Shown here: piece after piece, positions 47,066 through 57,407 of the stretch
How positions within the stretch are numbered: the first letter of the stretch is position 1
Layout: the number at the start of each line of letters is the position of its first letter
Assembly (NCBI GenBank): GCA_007644065.1
Contig: VJWN01000010.1
Coordinates: 1 to 64,000, forward strand
Source: Margaritispora aquatica
Lineage: Eukaryota; Ascomycota; Leotiomycetes; Helotiales; Discinellaceae
DNA length: 64,000 nucleotides
Direction: 5' to 3'
Made by a program: the position numbers and the translations under genes
The notes under the pieces: model-generated
The model's input: the letters and a program-made list of their open reading frames with translations, nothing else
Databases searched by the model: none
What the model was told of the DNA's origin: nothing

Positions 47066-47384
47066 TTGAATTTGGATATTGAGGAAATGGGGAAAGAAGA
47101 TCTCATGAAATCATATATAAGGCAATGCAGAGATTAACAGTTATTGTTGAGGTCGAAAAAGCCAGAAAGGAGAAACTTTTACTCAAAATATGGAGCTCAC
47201 GTAAGTCTCCTGATGTGCATCTTACTGCTGTAATAACATTGTGGTTGAATTACACTTCAGGCAAGACCCCCCCTCAACTGCGCCATACCAAGGACGAAGG
47301 ACCCATAGTTGGCATCTCTATGATTTCGCGGAAAATCTGTGCTGCTAAATATATACAGAGTCAGTCCAGAAGTCTCACCATTGA
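47066..47384. other. Short convergent gap, no gene seen
   Basis: About 320 bases between the 3' ends of two convergent genes, containing their terminators; nothing else recognised. Confidence 0.5.
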
Positions 47385-48656
47385 TCACCTGTCCGGCATG
47401 ACAACATCATTCATGTATGTAATCTGAGTGTCGTTAGTCGAGAAATGTCGCAAAGCTGTTCAAACTTACGAAAGGTTCAGCTGCCTCAACCAGATCACCA
47501 ATCATCGTTATAGCATCCTTGCTTGTGACTTCCTCGTCACTGATGTCCCGATAAACGAAGTACTTCCGAAGCTTCAACAAGGCAATATCCTGGTGATCCG
47601 CATCATAGCCCTGGATTTGTTAGCACTGTGATCTTCGAATTCGGGCTGGTCTACCTTTGGCTTCGTCTTGAGCGCATTGTTGCCACTCATCTTTACAAAA
47701 GCGGCTACAACTTTGTCCTCGTTTGCCTTAACGCCAGGAAAGAATGCCTGTCGGAACCTATCGTTCATGAGAATCGACTTGAATTGATGAGGTTGTTGAT
47801 CGATATCCTCTCTTAAGCAATTGCATGTCAGAGTATCAATGTCGAAATATCCGGCACCTGTGTAGGGTAAGCGAAGTAATTTGTTATTGGTGGGGAACAT
47901 ACCAAACATGCTCCGTCCAGGTTGAACACGGAAAAAATAGTGAGCATATGGACCTTTACGTCCAGTGCGTGACCAGGTTAATGAGAAGGAATTCTTGTAT
48001 GGCGTCTTATCCTTTGAGAACCTGACATCTCGATAGATTCTGAACATGAGGTCCTTCATAGGTAGCTCTGGAAGAGTTGCATCCTTCTCAAGGACGATAG
48101 TGGACAGCTCATTGACAAAGCTTCGGAAGTCTTCGTTAGCTTGACTAGAAGATTGTGAGCGAGATTCTCAGGAAAGAAAGTGCATGATTTACTCATAAAC
48201 TGCCTTGTTAAACTGAAACCACTCTCTATTATTGTGCTTCCCTAAGTCTTTCAAGAACCTCAATGTGTTAGGGTGTATCCTTTTATCCTCATAAGGTGTA
48301 CCACCATCATCTCTTGCTTTTGGAAGGTCAATCACCATCTCCCATTTACCACCTTTGCCCTTGACCCTCTTATATCCCTTTTTCTTCAAGTCTTTTTCGA
48401 AATCATCGAGCTCTTCGCCACCATCATCATCTTCATCTGCGTCTTTGGACCCCGCTTCCTCATCAGCAGAAGCCGCATGTTCGCTTTCTACCTCAGATTG
48501 ATTGCCGTTGAATTCGCCATCATCATCACTTGCTTCATTCTCATCATCATCAGTTTCTTGGTAGCTAACAACTGGTTTCCCGACGCGTCTGGTTTGGCGA
48601 CGCGTCGAAGTAGTGACGTCAACCGAAGTTGAAGCAGCTCGTTTCCTGCCAGCCAT
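47385..48656 (-). CDS. DUF2461 (TIGR02453-type) family protein
   Basis: Five exons on the minus strand: 48656-48193, 48144-47903, 47857-47655, 47610-47470 and 47423-47385, giving 362 aa. The four introns are 44-48 nt with GT-AG ends; the 45-nt second intron keeps frame and could be read through by mistake. Residues 1-115 are acidic and disordered (NEASDDDGEFNGNQ; DEDDDGGEELDDF) with a basic start (MAGRKRAAS). The domain starts at LRFLKDLGKHNNREWF, then MFRIYRDVRFSKDKTPYKN, YAHYFFRVQPG and NNALKTKPKG followed by LLKLRKYFVYRDISDEEV, the core DUF2461 pattern. Family function is not established. The acidic N-terminus suggests a nuclear protein (inference). Complete. Confidence 0.88.
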
Positions 48657-50386
48657 GTTGATGAAGTTCTGGTAGTGATTGGATAAGACGTGGGAATCAC
48701 CAATTCAGGTCAATCGATAAAGTGTACCCAAATATGCTATTCAATGAGCTATGAGATTATGAGATTATGAGATTATGAGATTATGAGATTATGAGATTAT
48801 GAGATTATACAGACTCTCGTCGTTGCTAAAGTGGTTTTGGCGCGTAAGCACGGGATGAAAGGCAATTACGGTTGAAATAGAGACCATTTGCGCACTGAAC
48901 ATTTGCGCACTGCAAAATTCCAGCTTAGGTAAGATCCGAATCACATGATATTAACGAGTTCAATGAGGTGAGGTTGGTCTCTTTGTTTTCATTACCTTAC
49001 CTAAAGTAAAATATTACCTAGACTTTGAGATAGTTTGTCGTAAAGGGTGACTTTGGCATTTAGCGAGATTCAGTTTATAGAATCTTCATCAGCAGAATTA
49101 AAAATTATGAGATTGATTCTAGGTTGCTTCTGCCGTCGGATAAAAGAGATAATATCACGTAATGATAGAGACTGGTACTGTAAGGTCAGGTAGGACGGAA
49201 TATCAGGTTTGTTCGCTTTCCAAGCACGCATACATACAGTATAGAATATAAAAATAGACTCAATCTCTCCAATCCGATAATGATCTCTATCATATAAAGG
49301 AAAAGTCACAAACCTGAATCTGAGGGACAGATCTGGTCACGTGCAACTAGCGCTCACCCCTTGTCAAATCAGGGACATGCTAAGAAATGTAAAACCAACT
49401 TCAGACGATCAAAACCCTCGAGCTCGCGAACGAAACAACATGGCGCATGAACAACTCCCAAGTCTCCAATCATCCCATGCCATGATGAGATGACACAGGA
49501 GACAACGCGGCATTCCTCAGACAGTCGGACTGAATGAAATCAAAAATTCTCGGATGAAGTACCTTGACATTATGAAGGTGAAATGACCAGTGCTTGGTGC
49601 GGACGATCGAGAAGTTCTTAGAATCGACAGCGTTAAAATCTAGCTGGCCTGAGCCTTGTACCTGATAGAAGACCCGTGCTATGTTATTACGAAATCAGCT
49701 TTCGTATCTCCAGTATCATGTCCTCTTTGTTCCGTTGAGGCGTCAACCGATACAGGTACTGGCGGAAACGGCTCAAAATACAACCTCGAAACATCACCAA
49801 GCATTAAGGATCGTCGTAATCAAATCACAACCTTTGATCAATGAATGGTTCAAAATACTGGTGGCGCGAGGATCAGACTACCACGATCTTCATCATCTCC
49901 GTTCTATTTCTCAAAATGGTCGTTGAACATATAAAACTGCCAATATCACGGCATTTCAAGACCCACCACCATTGGCTCGACCGGTCATGCCTCTGGGTTG
50001 TTTTCCAGATGACAGCTGCTGCTCGGAGGTTTTCTGTTCCATTCGTGTCTCAGCCTCCGTAGGATGGAAGCATCCCCAACAACCCCAACCCAAAACCAAA
50101 GATCAGATAGGTCAGAAATGTGCCATCCGCTCTTTTTTGACGCGCCTGTCGTGTGACCCCTACCTTGCTCGAAAGCTTGTCTTTCTTCAGCATTTATCGA
50201 CCTCGAACTGGACCAAGGGGTGGACCAAGGGGCAGCTCACCCATAAGTATGAGAGAGTTCGCACCCTTTGTTTGACTATCCTTCTCAAACCATCTCACTA
50301 TAATCTGTTGATCAGTTTCGTTTCTAATACCTTCATTTTTATTCCAATCCAATAAGCTGTGCTTAATTTCGTCCTTACATTTCACC
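48657..50386. other. Intergenic region upstream of DUF2461 gene and cupredoxin gene
   Basis: About 1.7 kb between divergent start codons. It contains the 8-bp tandem repeat at 48751-48808 and AT-rich sequence at 48940-49300. Open frames are short and unsupported. The ggtccaa-type duplication at about 50210-50232 (accaaggggtgg) is minor. Confidence 0.5.
48751..48808. repeat. 8-bp tandem repeat (atgagatt)n
   Basis: About 7.25 perfect copies of atgagatt, roughly 95 bases upstream of the DUF2461 start codon on the other strand. Confidence 0.95.
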
Positions 50387-51049
50387 ATGCAATTCTCAAC
50401 AGTCACCATCCTTTCGGCTTTCACTGCCGCAGCCAGCGCCGCCACTCACAGCATCGCTGTTGGTCAGAACGGTCTCACATTCACACCGGCAAACATCTCT
50501 GCAGCAGCAGGAGATACCGTCGTCTTCACATACTACCCAAACAAGCACTCTGTCGCTCAAGCATCATTCGCCAAGCCATGTGTGCCTCTCAACAGCTCCT
50601 CATTCTACTCTGGCGCCTTGACAACCGCATCTGGTAGTGTCAACACCGAGACTTTCACCTTGACTGTCAACGACACCAACCCAGTCTGGTTCTACTGCTC
50701 TGTTGGCGCTCACTGTGCCAGTGGAATGGTTGGTTCCATCAATGCCAAGTAAGTGTCTTTCCTTATCTCTGTGAATTGCTCAGATCTAACAATCCATAGG
50801 ACCACTGGAAACAAGACCATCGATGATTACATTATCGCAGCCAAGGCTACCACCAACACAACCGCCCCAGTCACCGTGCAAGGTGGTGTCCTGAGTGCTA
50901 GCGCATCTAACAGCTCTACCACTTCCAACTCAACCGCATCCAACTCCACAACCAAGAGTGCCGGTATCGAGACCCGTGGCTCAGTGCAGTGGACCACTCT
51001 TGTGTTCACTGGACTGATGGCTGTTGCCTTTGGTGGATTGATTGTTTAA
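50387..51049 (+). CDS. Secreted, probably GPI-anchored cupredoxin (plastocyanin-like)
   Basis: Two exons: 50387-50748 and 50800-51049, giving 203 aa; intron 51 nt. Residues 1-19 are a signal peptide. The cupredoxin domain spans about 20-125, with GLTFTPANISAAAGDTVVF and all four type-1 copper ligands visible: His54 (PNKHSV), Cys104 (WFYCSVGAHC), His109 and Met114. Cys65 and Cys110 could form the usual disulfide. A Ser/Thr/Asn-rich linker with N-glycosylation sites follows, and the C-terminal hydrophobic segment (TLVFTGLMAVAFGGLIV) fits a GPI-anchor signal. Fungal relatives are cell-surface 'extracellular serine-rich' proteins, often expressed during host contact; role uncertain. Complete. Confidence 0.9.
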
Positions 51050-52135
51050 GTAACGAGTTGGAATGGGTTAAGGGGGCGATTTTGTTTGGGGGTGTACAAT
51101 ACCAATGATAGACGGTTTGGAGAAGGTTCGAGTGTACGACTGGACGAGAATTGGGGCACCAAATACTTTCTATGCAAAAAGTTTCAACAGTTACCATTTG
51201 TCTGATACCATTGCCTATGTTGTGCTTGTTGATTTCATTATGATGACTCTCGTCGGCATTGTACCTCCATCTCCACCTCCATTGCTTCAAAGTCTATTTT
51301 TAAGGTTCTTTCGCCAAGCTCATTTAAATTAATCCATTCTGCAGCAAGCGCCACCTTTCCATGATTGGCTGCCACATACCTCTCTTGGACCCCTTCGCTT
51401 CGGAGATGAAACCAAGGTACAAGCCTCGGTTCGGGGTATTGTGCTGTGCTCGATGACGGGGTGCATAAAATGAAACGAGACGTTGAATTTTCGTGTCAAT
51501 GATGAGGAGCAAAATAAGATCTCACAACTCATACTTTCGAGTATTGTAACGTGGATTTTTTAGCACAGATCCGAGAGTGAATGTAATTATACTTTACTCG
51601 TCAAGTCGATTATGCCTGGTCACCATTGAGGGAATCCACTCACACGAGGGCTGAGTAAACAGCTTTAAAAGTGTCATTTGATCGATACACATTCAAACAA
51701 TGTTCTTCTCCTTGCTTTTACCGCAACATGTTCTTACTTTCAGATTCTGACAAATTTTGAGAAGAGTTACATTTTTTCACTTGTATTGAACTCAGCTCCA
51801 AGTTCTGAATGTTTATTTCTATCCAGACGTCAGTTCTTGTACTCTGTTCTCCCCACCTATCTCTCCACAACTCAAAACATATTCAAGCTGCGCAGCTAGT
51901 TGATGTCGACATATTCCTTTCACAGTGTTCTTGCAACATAATTTGAAGCGATAAAGTGAAGTGGAACTTTGAAGCTGTCAGCCAACTTCCTATGATCAGA
52001 CGGTCGGTAAGCCTTTTCTGGTGAACCAAATGCTACTTTTCTCTGTTTCGCACTTTCAAGCTCTTATTTGCCGCATGCACACATGCTCCTCCTTGAAATC
52101 CATCTGATTTCTCACTTAAACAAGGTGACGGCAAT
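51050..52135. other. Intergenic spacer, no gene supported
   Basis: About 1.1 kb including the 3' end of the cupredoxin gene; short open frames only. Confidence 0.5.
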
Positions 52136-53003
52136 ATGTCTAGCAATGAAAACAAGTCTAACCTCTCATTCAACATTCTCATACCTAATTCCTTCACTGT
52201 CCGCACCGGCAACCCATTCTTGCTCACCAAAGCCATGTCGACGCATGATCACGACATAGAGTCAACGGGGTTACTGGTAGATATTGATTGTAATGAGGAG
52301 GAACCTATCTCAGAAGTTGATCACGACAAGAGTCACAGGATCATGGATGCTCAGACCGCATCTTTCACGACTCTTCAAAAAACATACGCAGAAACCACGC
52401 AGGACAATCCGAAATTAAGGAAACAGCTTCGATACGTTAGAGTCTTCAAGAATCTCAACTAGGTCATCGCGCTCTTCGTGTTCTCTGCGTTGGCACTTCT
52501 CCTGACTTACAAGATTCTCATCAACGTGATGGGATTTGAACTCGACACGAAGTCAGTCAATCATGCCATCGATTGACTGAGTGTCGCTGTTTGTGCTGTT
52601 TCTTCTCTAAACTCATATTCTTTCCCTCGTGCTGTGCTGATAAACATAGCTCTCAGTCGTGTTTGGTTGCAGTATCGTCAATATGCTCACCACATTACCT
52701 CTTCTCATGAACATAGTCATCGATCTTATCCTTTCCATCTCACTCCTTCATGACGCCTGGGCACTGAGTGAGGTTATCCTTGGAGTCGATTGGTGCAGCT
52801 TGTCTCATTACCGATCGCGGTGTTGGAAGAAGGTGGGACCTTGCATTGTACTTGGAATTGCAATCTTGGTTCTCTCCTTGTGCTTTGCGTGAGTCCCCCG
52901 CAGTCTAGTTCAGAACCACAGTAATTGATGTAAGTCTGCAGTGTCTCCTATATCGCATTTCTCGTGATGAGAAGTGCGTTCTACTTTGAGGGCAAAACCT
53001 GAA
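52136..53003 (+). CDS. Hypothetical small multi-TM protein, gene model uncertain
   Basis: Pieces that look like one gene: 52136-52459 codes a polar N-terminus (PKLRKQLRYVRVFKNLN) and meets TAG at 52460-52462. Directly after, in the same frame, is a perfect TM helix (VIALFVFSALALLLTYKIL). After an intron-like gap, an exon starting about 52650 after acatag encodes two more hydrophobic segments (CSIVNMLTTLPLLMNIVIDL; GPCIVLGIAILVLSLCFA), and a last exon from about 52942 ends FYFEGKT at 53001-53003. The TAG could be a true nonsense mutation, or the end of an intron beginning at a weak gtagat site at 52277. I did not find a fully satisfying set of splice phases. No family recognised. Confidence 0.4.
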
Positions 53004-54080
53004 AGTCACCTGTCAGATTCCCTGTTGGTGATTACAGGTTGGAGTTTCGGCTGAGGATTGTCAAACAAAATGAGCGCAGAGTCTCTCACGAGCTTTGAGC
53101 TTTGAGCCATTTTTGTGTACTCTGGTCTCAAATTTTCACATGAAAATTGAGTGCCAAATGTCAAGGACTGGACGTCTTGGCGACTCGGACTTGATATGCA
53201 ACGAAGTACGCAGCTACACATCTAAAGATGTTTAGACTTGTCTTCTTCGCATCTAGGCACAGATATATGGCCTCATACCCGGGAGCGATTTTGAAGCCTC
53301 CACTTCTTCCCCGCTACTTTACCCTTCAGGTGTGTCTGCCAGAAACAATTGATACAGACGAAATTGGATAGGTGGCCATCGAAATTCTGTTGAAATGCAG
53401 ACGTTGCTCGTTTCATACGTCACATCTACTGAGGAATGGGAATCGATTCACTTTTAGATTCAACTGATTCTCAATTTTAACGTCTGACAAGCAAACGAAC
53501 CTCTAACCACCTCAAGCAGGATCGTCGGACCCTTCGGATGCCAGTCGAATGCTCTGAATGCTTCATTTAACTTCTTGCTACGGCAAGTCAAAATGATCGT
53601 CTATGTCATACTCCACTATAATGAAGCAATTGAAGGGCGTTGTTGATATTACCTATGAGCCATGGATTAGCTCCCGCCATTAGGTCCTCCGGGGAGCATT
53701 GTAGCGCACGTCTGAAGAGGTGCTACCAATCAACTGCCGAGCCAGCCGTGATCTAGACGATATCGAAATCCCATTGAAGCTATGGAAGCATATGGGTCTG
53801 ATCATCATCATACAGCAGCCATGATGAGGTTGTCCCGATGTGCGAGGTTGAGTTGCTTGGCAGGTGTTTCTGATGAAGTTCAAATACTTACGGTGACTAC
53901 TGAGAATTTGTGCTTCTATAACTCATTTGCCTTTCCTCCTATGCTCTCATCTGGTCGTGTACCACTTGTTCTAATAGTGTAAGTCTCTCCCTCTGAACGA
54001 ATGTAGTTCGTACTCACGCATTATAGAATCGCATACAATCCCCATCGATACCGACCTTGAGGCACCACTTCCTGCACGAA
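53004..54080. other. Intergenic spacer, no gene supported
   Basis: About 1.1 kb; short frames such as 53680-53883 (minus) lack support. The last part is the promoter of the His/Lys-rich secreted protein gene. Confidence 0.5.
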
Positions 54081-55061
54081 ATGCATTTGAAGTCCCTAGT
54101 CCTCGTGGCATCTATTGTCACACTGAGCAATGCCCTTCCTATCAAGAATGAGGCACCCATTGCTGTCAAGGAACGTGGTTTTTCAGTCCGTCCATTCTCA
54201 GGCATCTGGCACAGAGACGAATTTACCGAGTTAGGTCACCTTCAGAAGAAGCCTAAAGTCTGCATCAAGAAGGACGAGAAGAAGGACGATGACGGAGAGA
54301 AGAAGAAGGGAGGTTGGTGGATACGAGACGAGAGTACTGGCCATCATCATAAGAAGCCAAAGAAGATCGATGATGATTGCGATGATGATGAGGGAAAGGA
54401 TGGAAAGGATCACAAGAAGCCAGTCTTTGACAAGCCGGACCTAGGGAAGCCTGGACACGAGAAGCCTGATCACGAGAAGCCAAAACATGGACACAAGGAT
54501 CCCGAGCATGACAAGTCGGATTTCAAGTTACCTGATCACAAAAAACCTGAACATGAGAAGCCAAAGCACGAGAAGCCAGAGCACGATAAATCACAGCACG
54601 ACAAACCAGACTTCGAAGAACCCAAACATGGTAAACACGAGAAACAAGATCACAACAAGCCAGAGCATGACTTACCCGAGAACCCTAAGCCCGGCAAACA
54701 TGGTAAGCACGAAAAGCCGAGCCATGAAAGGCCTAAGCATGGCAAGCATGACAAACCAGATCACAAGAAGCCAGATCATAAAGAGCCTGAGTTCAAGGAG
54801 TCAAAACATGGCAAACATGGCGATCATGGCAAGCACGAGAAAGAACCCGTGAAGGACAAAGACCCCAAGAAGCACCCAAAGAAGGAGAAGGATCCCAAGA
54901 AGAGCCCTGGATCTGAGCCATTGCGGAGTTGCACAGCTGCTGATGAGGGTAAAGCTTGCATTCTTCAGAAATGGGGAAGCAAAGAGTATCCGGGAACGTG
55001 TAAGACGATGAAGATCTGGGGGTATGGCCCATATCATGTTTGTGATGCTTGGTCTAAGTGA
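54081..55061 (+). CDS. Secreted His/Lys/Pro/Asp-rich repeat protein with Cys-containing C-terminus
   Basis: A frame open from 54057; I choose ATG 54081 because it puts a signal peptide at the N-terminus (MHLKSLVLVASIVTLSNALP), giving 326 aa. Residues about 50-110 are charged, with GGWW and clusters of Lys/Asp. Residues about 110-270 consist of degenerate 4-8 residue units of the type HEKPxH, HDKPD and HGKHEK, heavily enriched in His, Lys, Pro, Asp and Glu. The last 45 residues contain four Cys (SCTAADEGKAC; GTCKTMKIWGYGPYHVC) and look folded. The repeats suggest metal or polyanion binding outside the cell. It has features of a candidate effector or wall protein, but no family is recognised. 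Confidence 0.7.
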   Translation: MHLKSLVLVASIVTLSNALPIKNEAPIAVKERGFSVRPFSGIWHRDEFTELGHLQKKPKVCIKKDEKKDDDGEKKKGGWWIRDESTGHHHKKPKKIDDDCDDDEGKDGKDHKKPVFDKPDLGKPGHEKPDHEKPKHGHKDPEHDKSDFKLPDHKKPEHEKPKHEKPEHDKSQHDKPDFEEPKHGKHEKQDHNKPEHDLPENPKPGKHGKHEKPSHERPKHGKHDKPDHKKPDHKEPEFKESKHGKHGDHGKHEKEPVKDKDPKKHPKKEKDPKKSPGSEPLRSCTAADEGKACILQKWGSKEYPGTCKTMKIWGYGPYHVCDAWSK

Positions 55062-55332
55062 TGGATGTGATTGAAAGTGGGAAGATGTGGTACTGTGTGT
55101 ACTACACAGACGGGACAGAGAAGGAGAGAGATAAAAGCGAACATTTGTAATTGTTAATGATCTCAAGACCCTAAAATTATAGAATTAAGGAATGAAATCA
55201 AATCGAACCCGAAATATAATAAGTCTTTGTGATTTGTGAAGTGAAGAACTTCACGCGGATTCATGTTTTTGCTATGATATTGGAACAATCAACTATCTAA
55301 ACTTTTAAGAGATGGGGGGTCTATGAGGCGGG

Positions 55333-55392
<60 letters not shown>

Positions 55393-55846
55393 CCATACCC
55401 TGACATTTGAATCCACCACAAGTATAAATGAGAAAATTAAAGGACGGTATTGAAAAGTATTACTTGTAAACTTACAATAATCCACTCGACCATTAGATTT
55501 TGATGATCCTTCGGCTCACATAGCCGGATCTGAAGCTCACTCCGGGCCGGGTAAGTTCAGGAGACAAGTTCATCCAATCAAGCTCGGAATTTAGCGCACG
55601 CCTCTGCCGTGAGCCCTGTAGCGGCAGTGTAGATCAGGGCCATTCGGTTGGTTTACGGGGTTCAAGACCACTAAATTTGATGGAATATGCCTTGCCGAAG
55701 GGACACTTGGTAGGGGATCGAATGTGCTGAAGATCTGCATGCAGAGTGATCGATTTCTATTGTTCACTAACTTCACTTGTACGACTTCCATTACCTGCCA
55801 ATACACTTGAACACGTTGAGATGCATACTGCAGTACAAAAGCCTCC
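55062..55846. other. Intergenic spacer with GA microsatellite
   Basis: About 785 bases; contains the (GA)n run at 55337-55390. No coding sequence supported. Confidence 0.5.
55337..55390. repeat. (GA)27 microsatellite
   Basis: Uninterrupted GA dinucleotide for 54 bases, directly after a G-rich stretch. Confidence 0.95.
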
Positions 55847-57118
55847 ATGTCCTCCTTAAAGGCATATCTTCAGTCACTTCGAGCAAGATACAAATACAAC
55901 ATCTCGTCGAGATACCGCACTGTCGTTATAGCCACACTCATGATGTTGTGCACAACTCTCACTCTCCTGGTCTTGCTACCATTTGGCACCCTCGCATCAC
56001 CAGTCATCCCAGATGTAGACCAAAGAGCGTATACCTCGCTAGCCGATTTAGCACTGCAAAAGGTCCTGCAAGATGCCTCCCCAATCTTCGGTGACTACGT
56101 CAAGAACCAAACCGCGACATCGAGATGGATGAAGAACTACGCCGACAGCACTCTCCTCGTCAACATGAACCTCCCTGGTGTCCATGATACACAGACTTGG
56201 AACTATACGCTTGCTACCCAAGAAGGGCTTAACCATGTTACCAACATTGGAGGAAACCCACCTTATGTCCCCGAGTTCTACAGGTGTCAAGACCAGTCCA
56301 TCGTCACCATGCTTAACGCTGGCATTCGTGTCTTTGACCTGAGGGTAGCGTACGATGTGACAAACTCAAGTCTTGTGTTCTGGCATCAACGAGCATTGCA
56401 GTCACAGACAGCAACGATGGAAGACGTGCTCTTTGGGTACTACAAATGGCTCGATGACCATCCCTCAGAAACCGTCATGCTCTCCTTCAACTACGAAGGC
56501 TCAACCACCTCGTATGCATCCAACAATGCCGCCGTCCAACTAGCCATATTCAACGCCCTCACTACCCCGGCAGCAAAGCGGTATTTTCTCCAAACCCAGA
56601 ATGAATTTGGTACCTTAGGTCAAGCACGTGGCAAGATCACATTACTTCGACGCTTTTCTCTCTCTGCCCTCCCGGCGTCCTACACGGCTGCAATGCCGGG
56701 AATCTACTTCCCTTCCTCGCAATGGAGCGACAACAGCCCCGATCTCTCCATCCTCTACAACGCCGACAAGAACTTCACAGCCTACATATCAGACTACTAC
56801 GAGCCTCAAGCTCCCATCGGGTCTGGGGCAGCGTACAATATAGCACTAAAATACAATGCTAGCTCAGCACATATCTTGAAAGCCACACAACCTGAGTATG
56901 CGGGGTCGTTGTTTTGGACTTTCGCATCAAGTGAGCATGATTTTGATAGTCCGCCTGAGTATCCGATCACGATGGCGTTGGGGACTTCGGAGACGGAGGG
57001 TGTTAATATGTTGTTGGTGCCCTTTTTGAGGGGTCTAAAGGGAATGAGGTTGGGAATTGTGATGTTTGATTTCTTTGGGACGCCGGGGGGCTTGGTGCCT
57101 ACTTTGTTGGGGTTGTAG
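55847..57118 (+). CDS. PI-PLC X-domain-like phosphodiesterase, membrane-anchored or secreted
   Basis: A single-exon gene, 423 aa. Residues 25-50 form a hydrophobic signal anchor (VVIATLMMLCTTLTLLVLLP) after a short basic cytoplasmic tail. The catalytic X domain begins at NMNLPGVHDTQTWNYT (His113, the first catalytic His), followed by LNAGIRVFDLRVAYD and SSLVFWHQRAL (His180, the second), then ETVMLSFNYEG and RGKITLLRRFSL. The layout fits bacterial-type PI-PLC-like proteins, calcium-independent enzymes that cleave phosphatidylinositol or GPI-type lipids. Several N-x-S/T sites (NQT, NYT, NSS, NFT, NAS) fit an extracellular domain. Substrate not determined. Complete. Confidence 0.85.
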   Translation: MSSLKAYLQSLRARYKYNISSRYRTVVIATLMMLCTTLTLLVLLPFGTLASPVIPDVDQRAYTSLADLALQKVLQDASPIFGDYVKNQTATSRWMKNYADSTLLVNMNLPGVHDTQTWNYTLATQEGLNHVTNIGGNPPYVPEFYRCQDQSIVTMLNAGIRVFDLRVAYDVTNSSLVFWHQRALQSQTATMEDVLFGYYKWLDDHPSETVMLSFNYEGSTTSYASNNAAVQLAIFNALTTPAAKRYFLQTQNEFGTLGQARGKITLLRRFSLSALPASYTAAMPGIYFPSSQWSDNSPDLSILYNADKNFTAYISDYYEPQAPIGSGAAYNIALKYNASSAHILKATQPEYAGSLFWTFASSEHDFDSPPEYPITMALGTSETEGVNMLLVPFLRGLKGMRLGIVMFDFFGTPGGLVPTLLGL

Positions 57119-57407
57119 AGCTATTAGGTTGAGTAATGCTAATAGTATGATTTCAGAGGCGTGGATCACAGGGAGGTGAGTTGAGACTCTTAGCCTGGGC
57201 CCATCTAAAAGTTGTGATTTCGAAACTCATATCTCGCTTCCTCAATTCGGTTTTATATGCCTTATATGGATCCTTTCGCCTGATCATTACATTCACATCC
57301 ATGTTACAAGTGTAAGGATACTCGTAGACATCAGTGACTGCTTTAAGAGAGCACTGAAATTGTCTCCTCATTCATTTTTCCTACTTCAAGTTCTCTTCCA
57401 TGTCATT

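Noticed and set aside
47385..48656. DUF2461 gene as broken (stops between segments)
   Set aside because: Four small introns with good splice sites restore a complete 362-residue protein.
54487..54852. Plus-strand Met/Ser/Asn-rich frame inside the His/Lys repeat gene
   Set aside because: Frame shadow of the repeat; the chosen frame has a signal peptide and a Cys-containing C-terminus.
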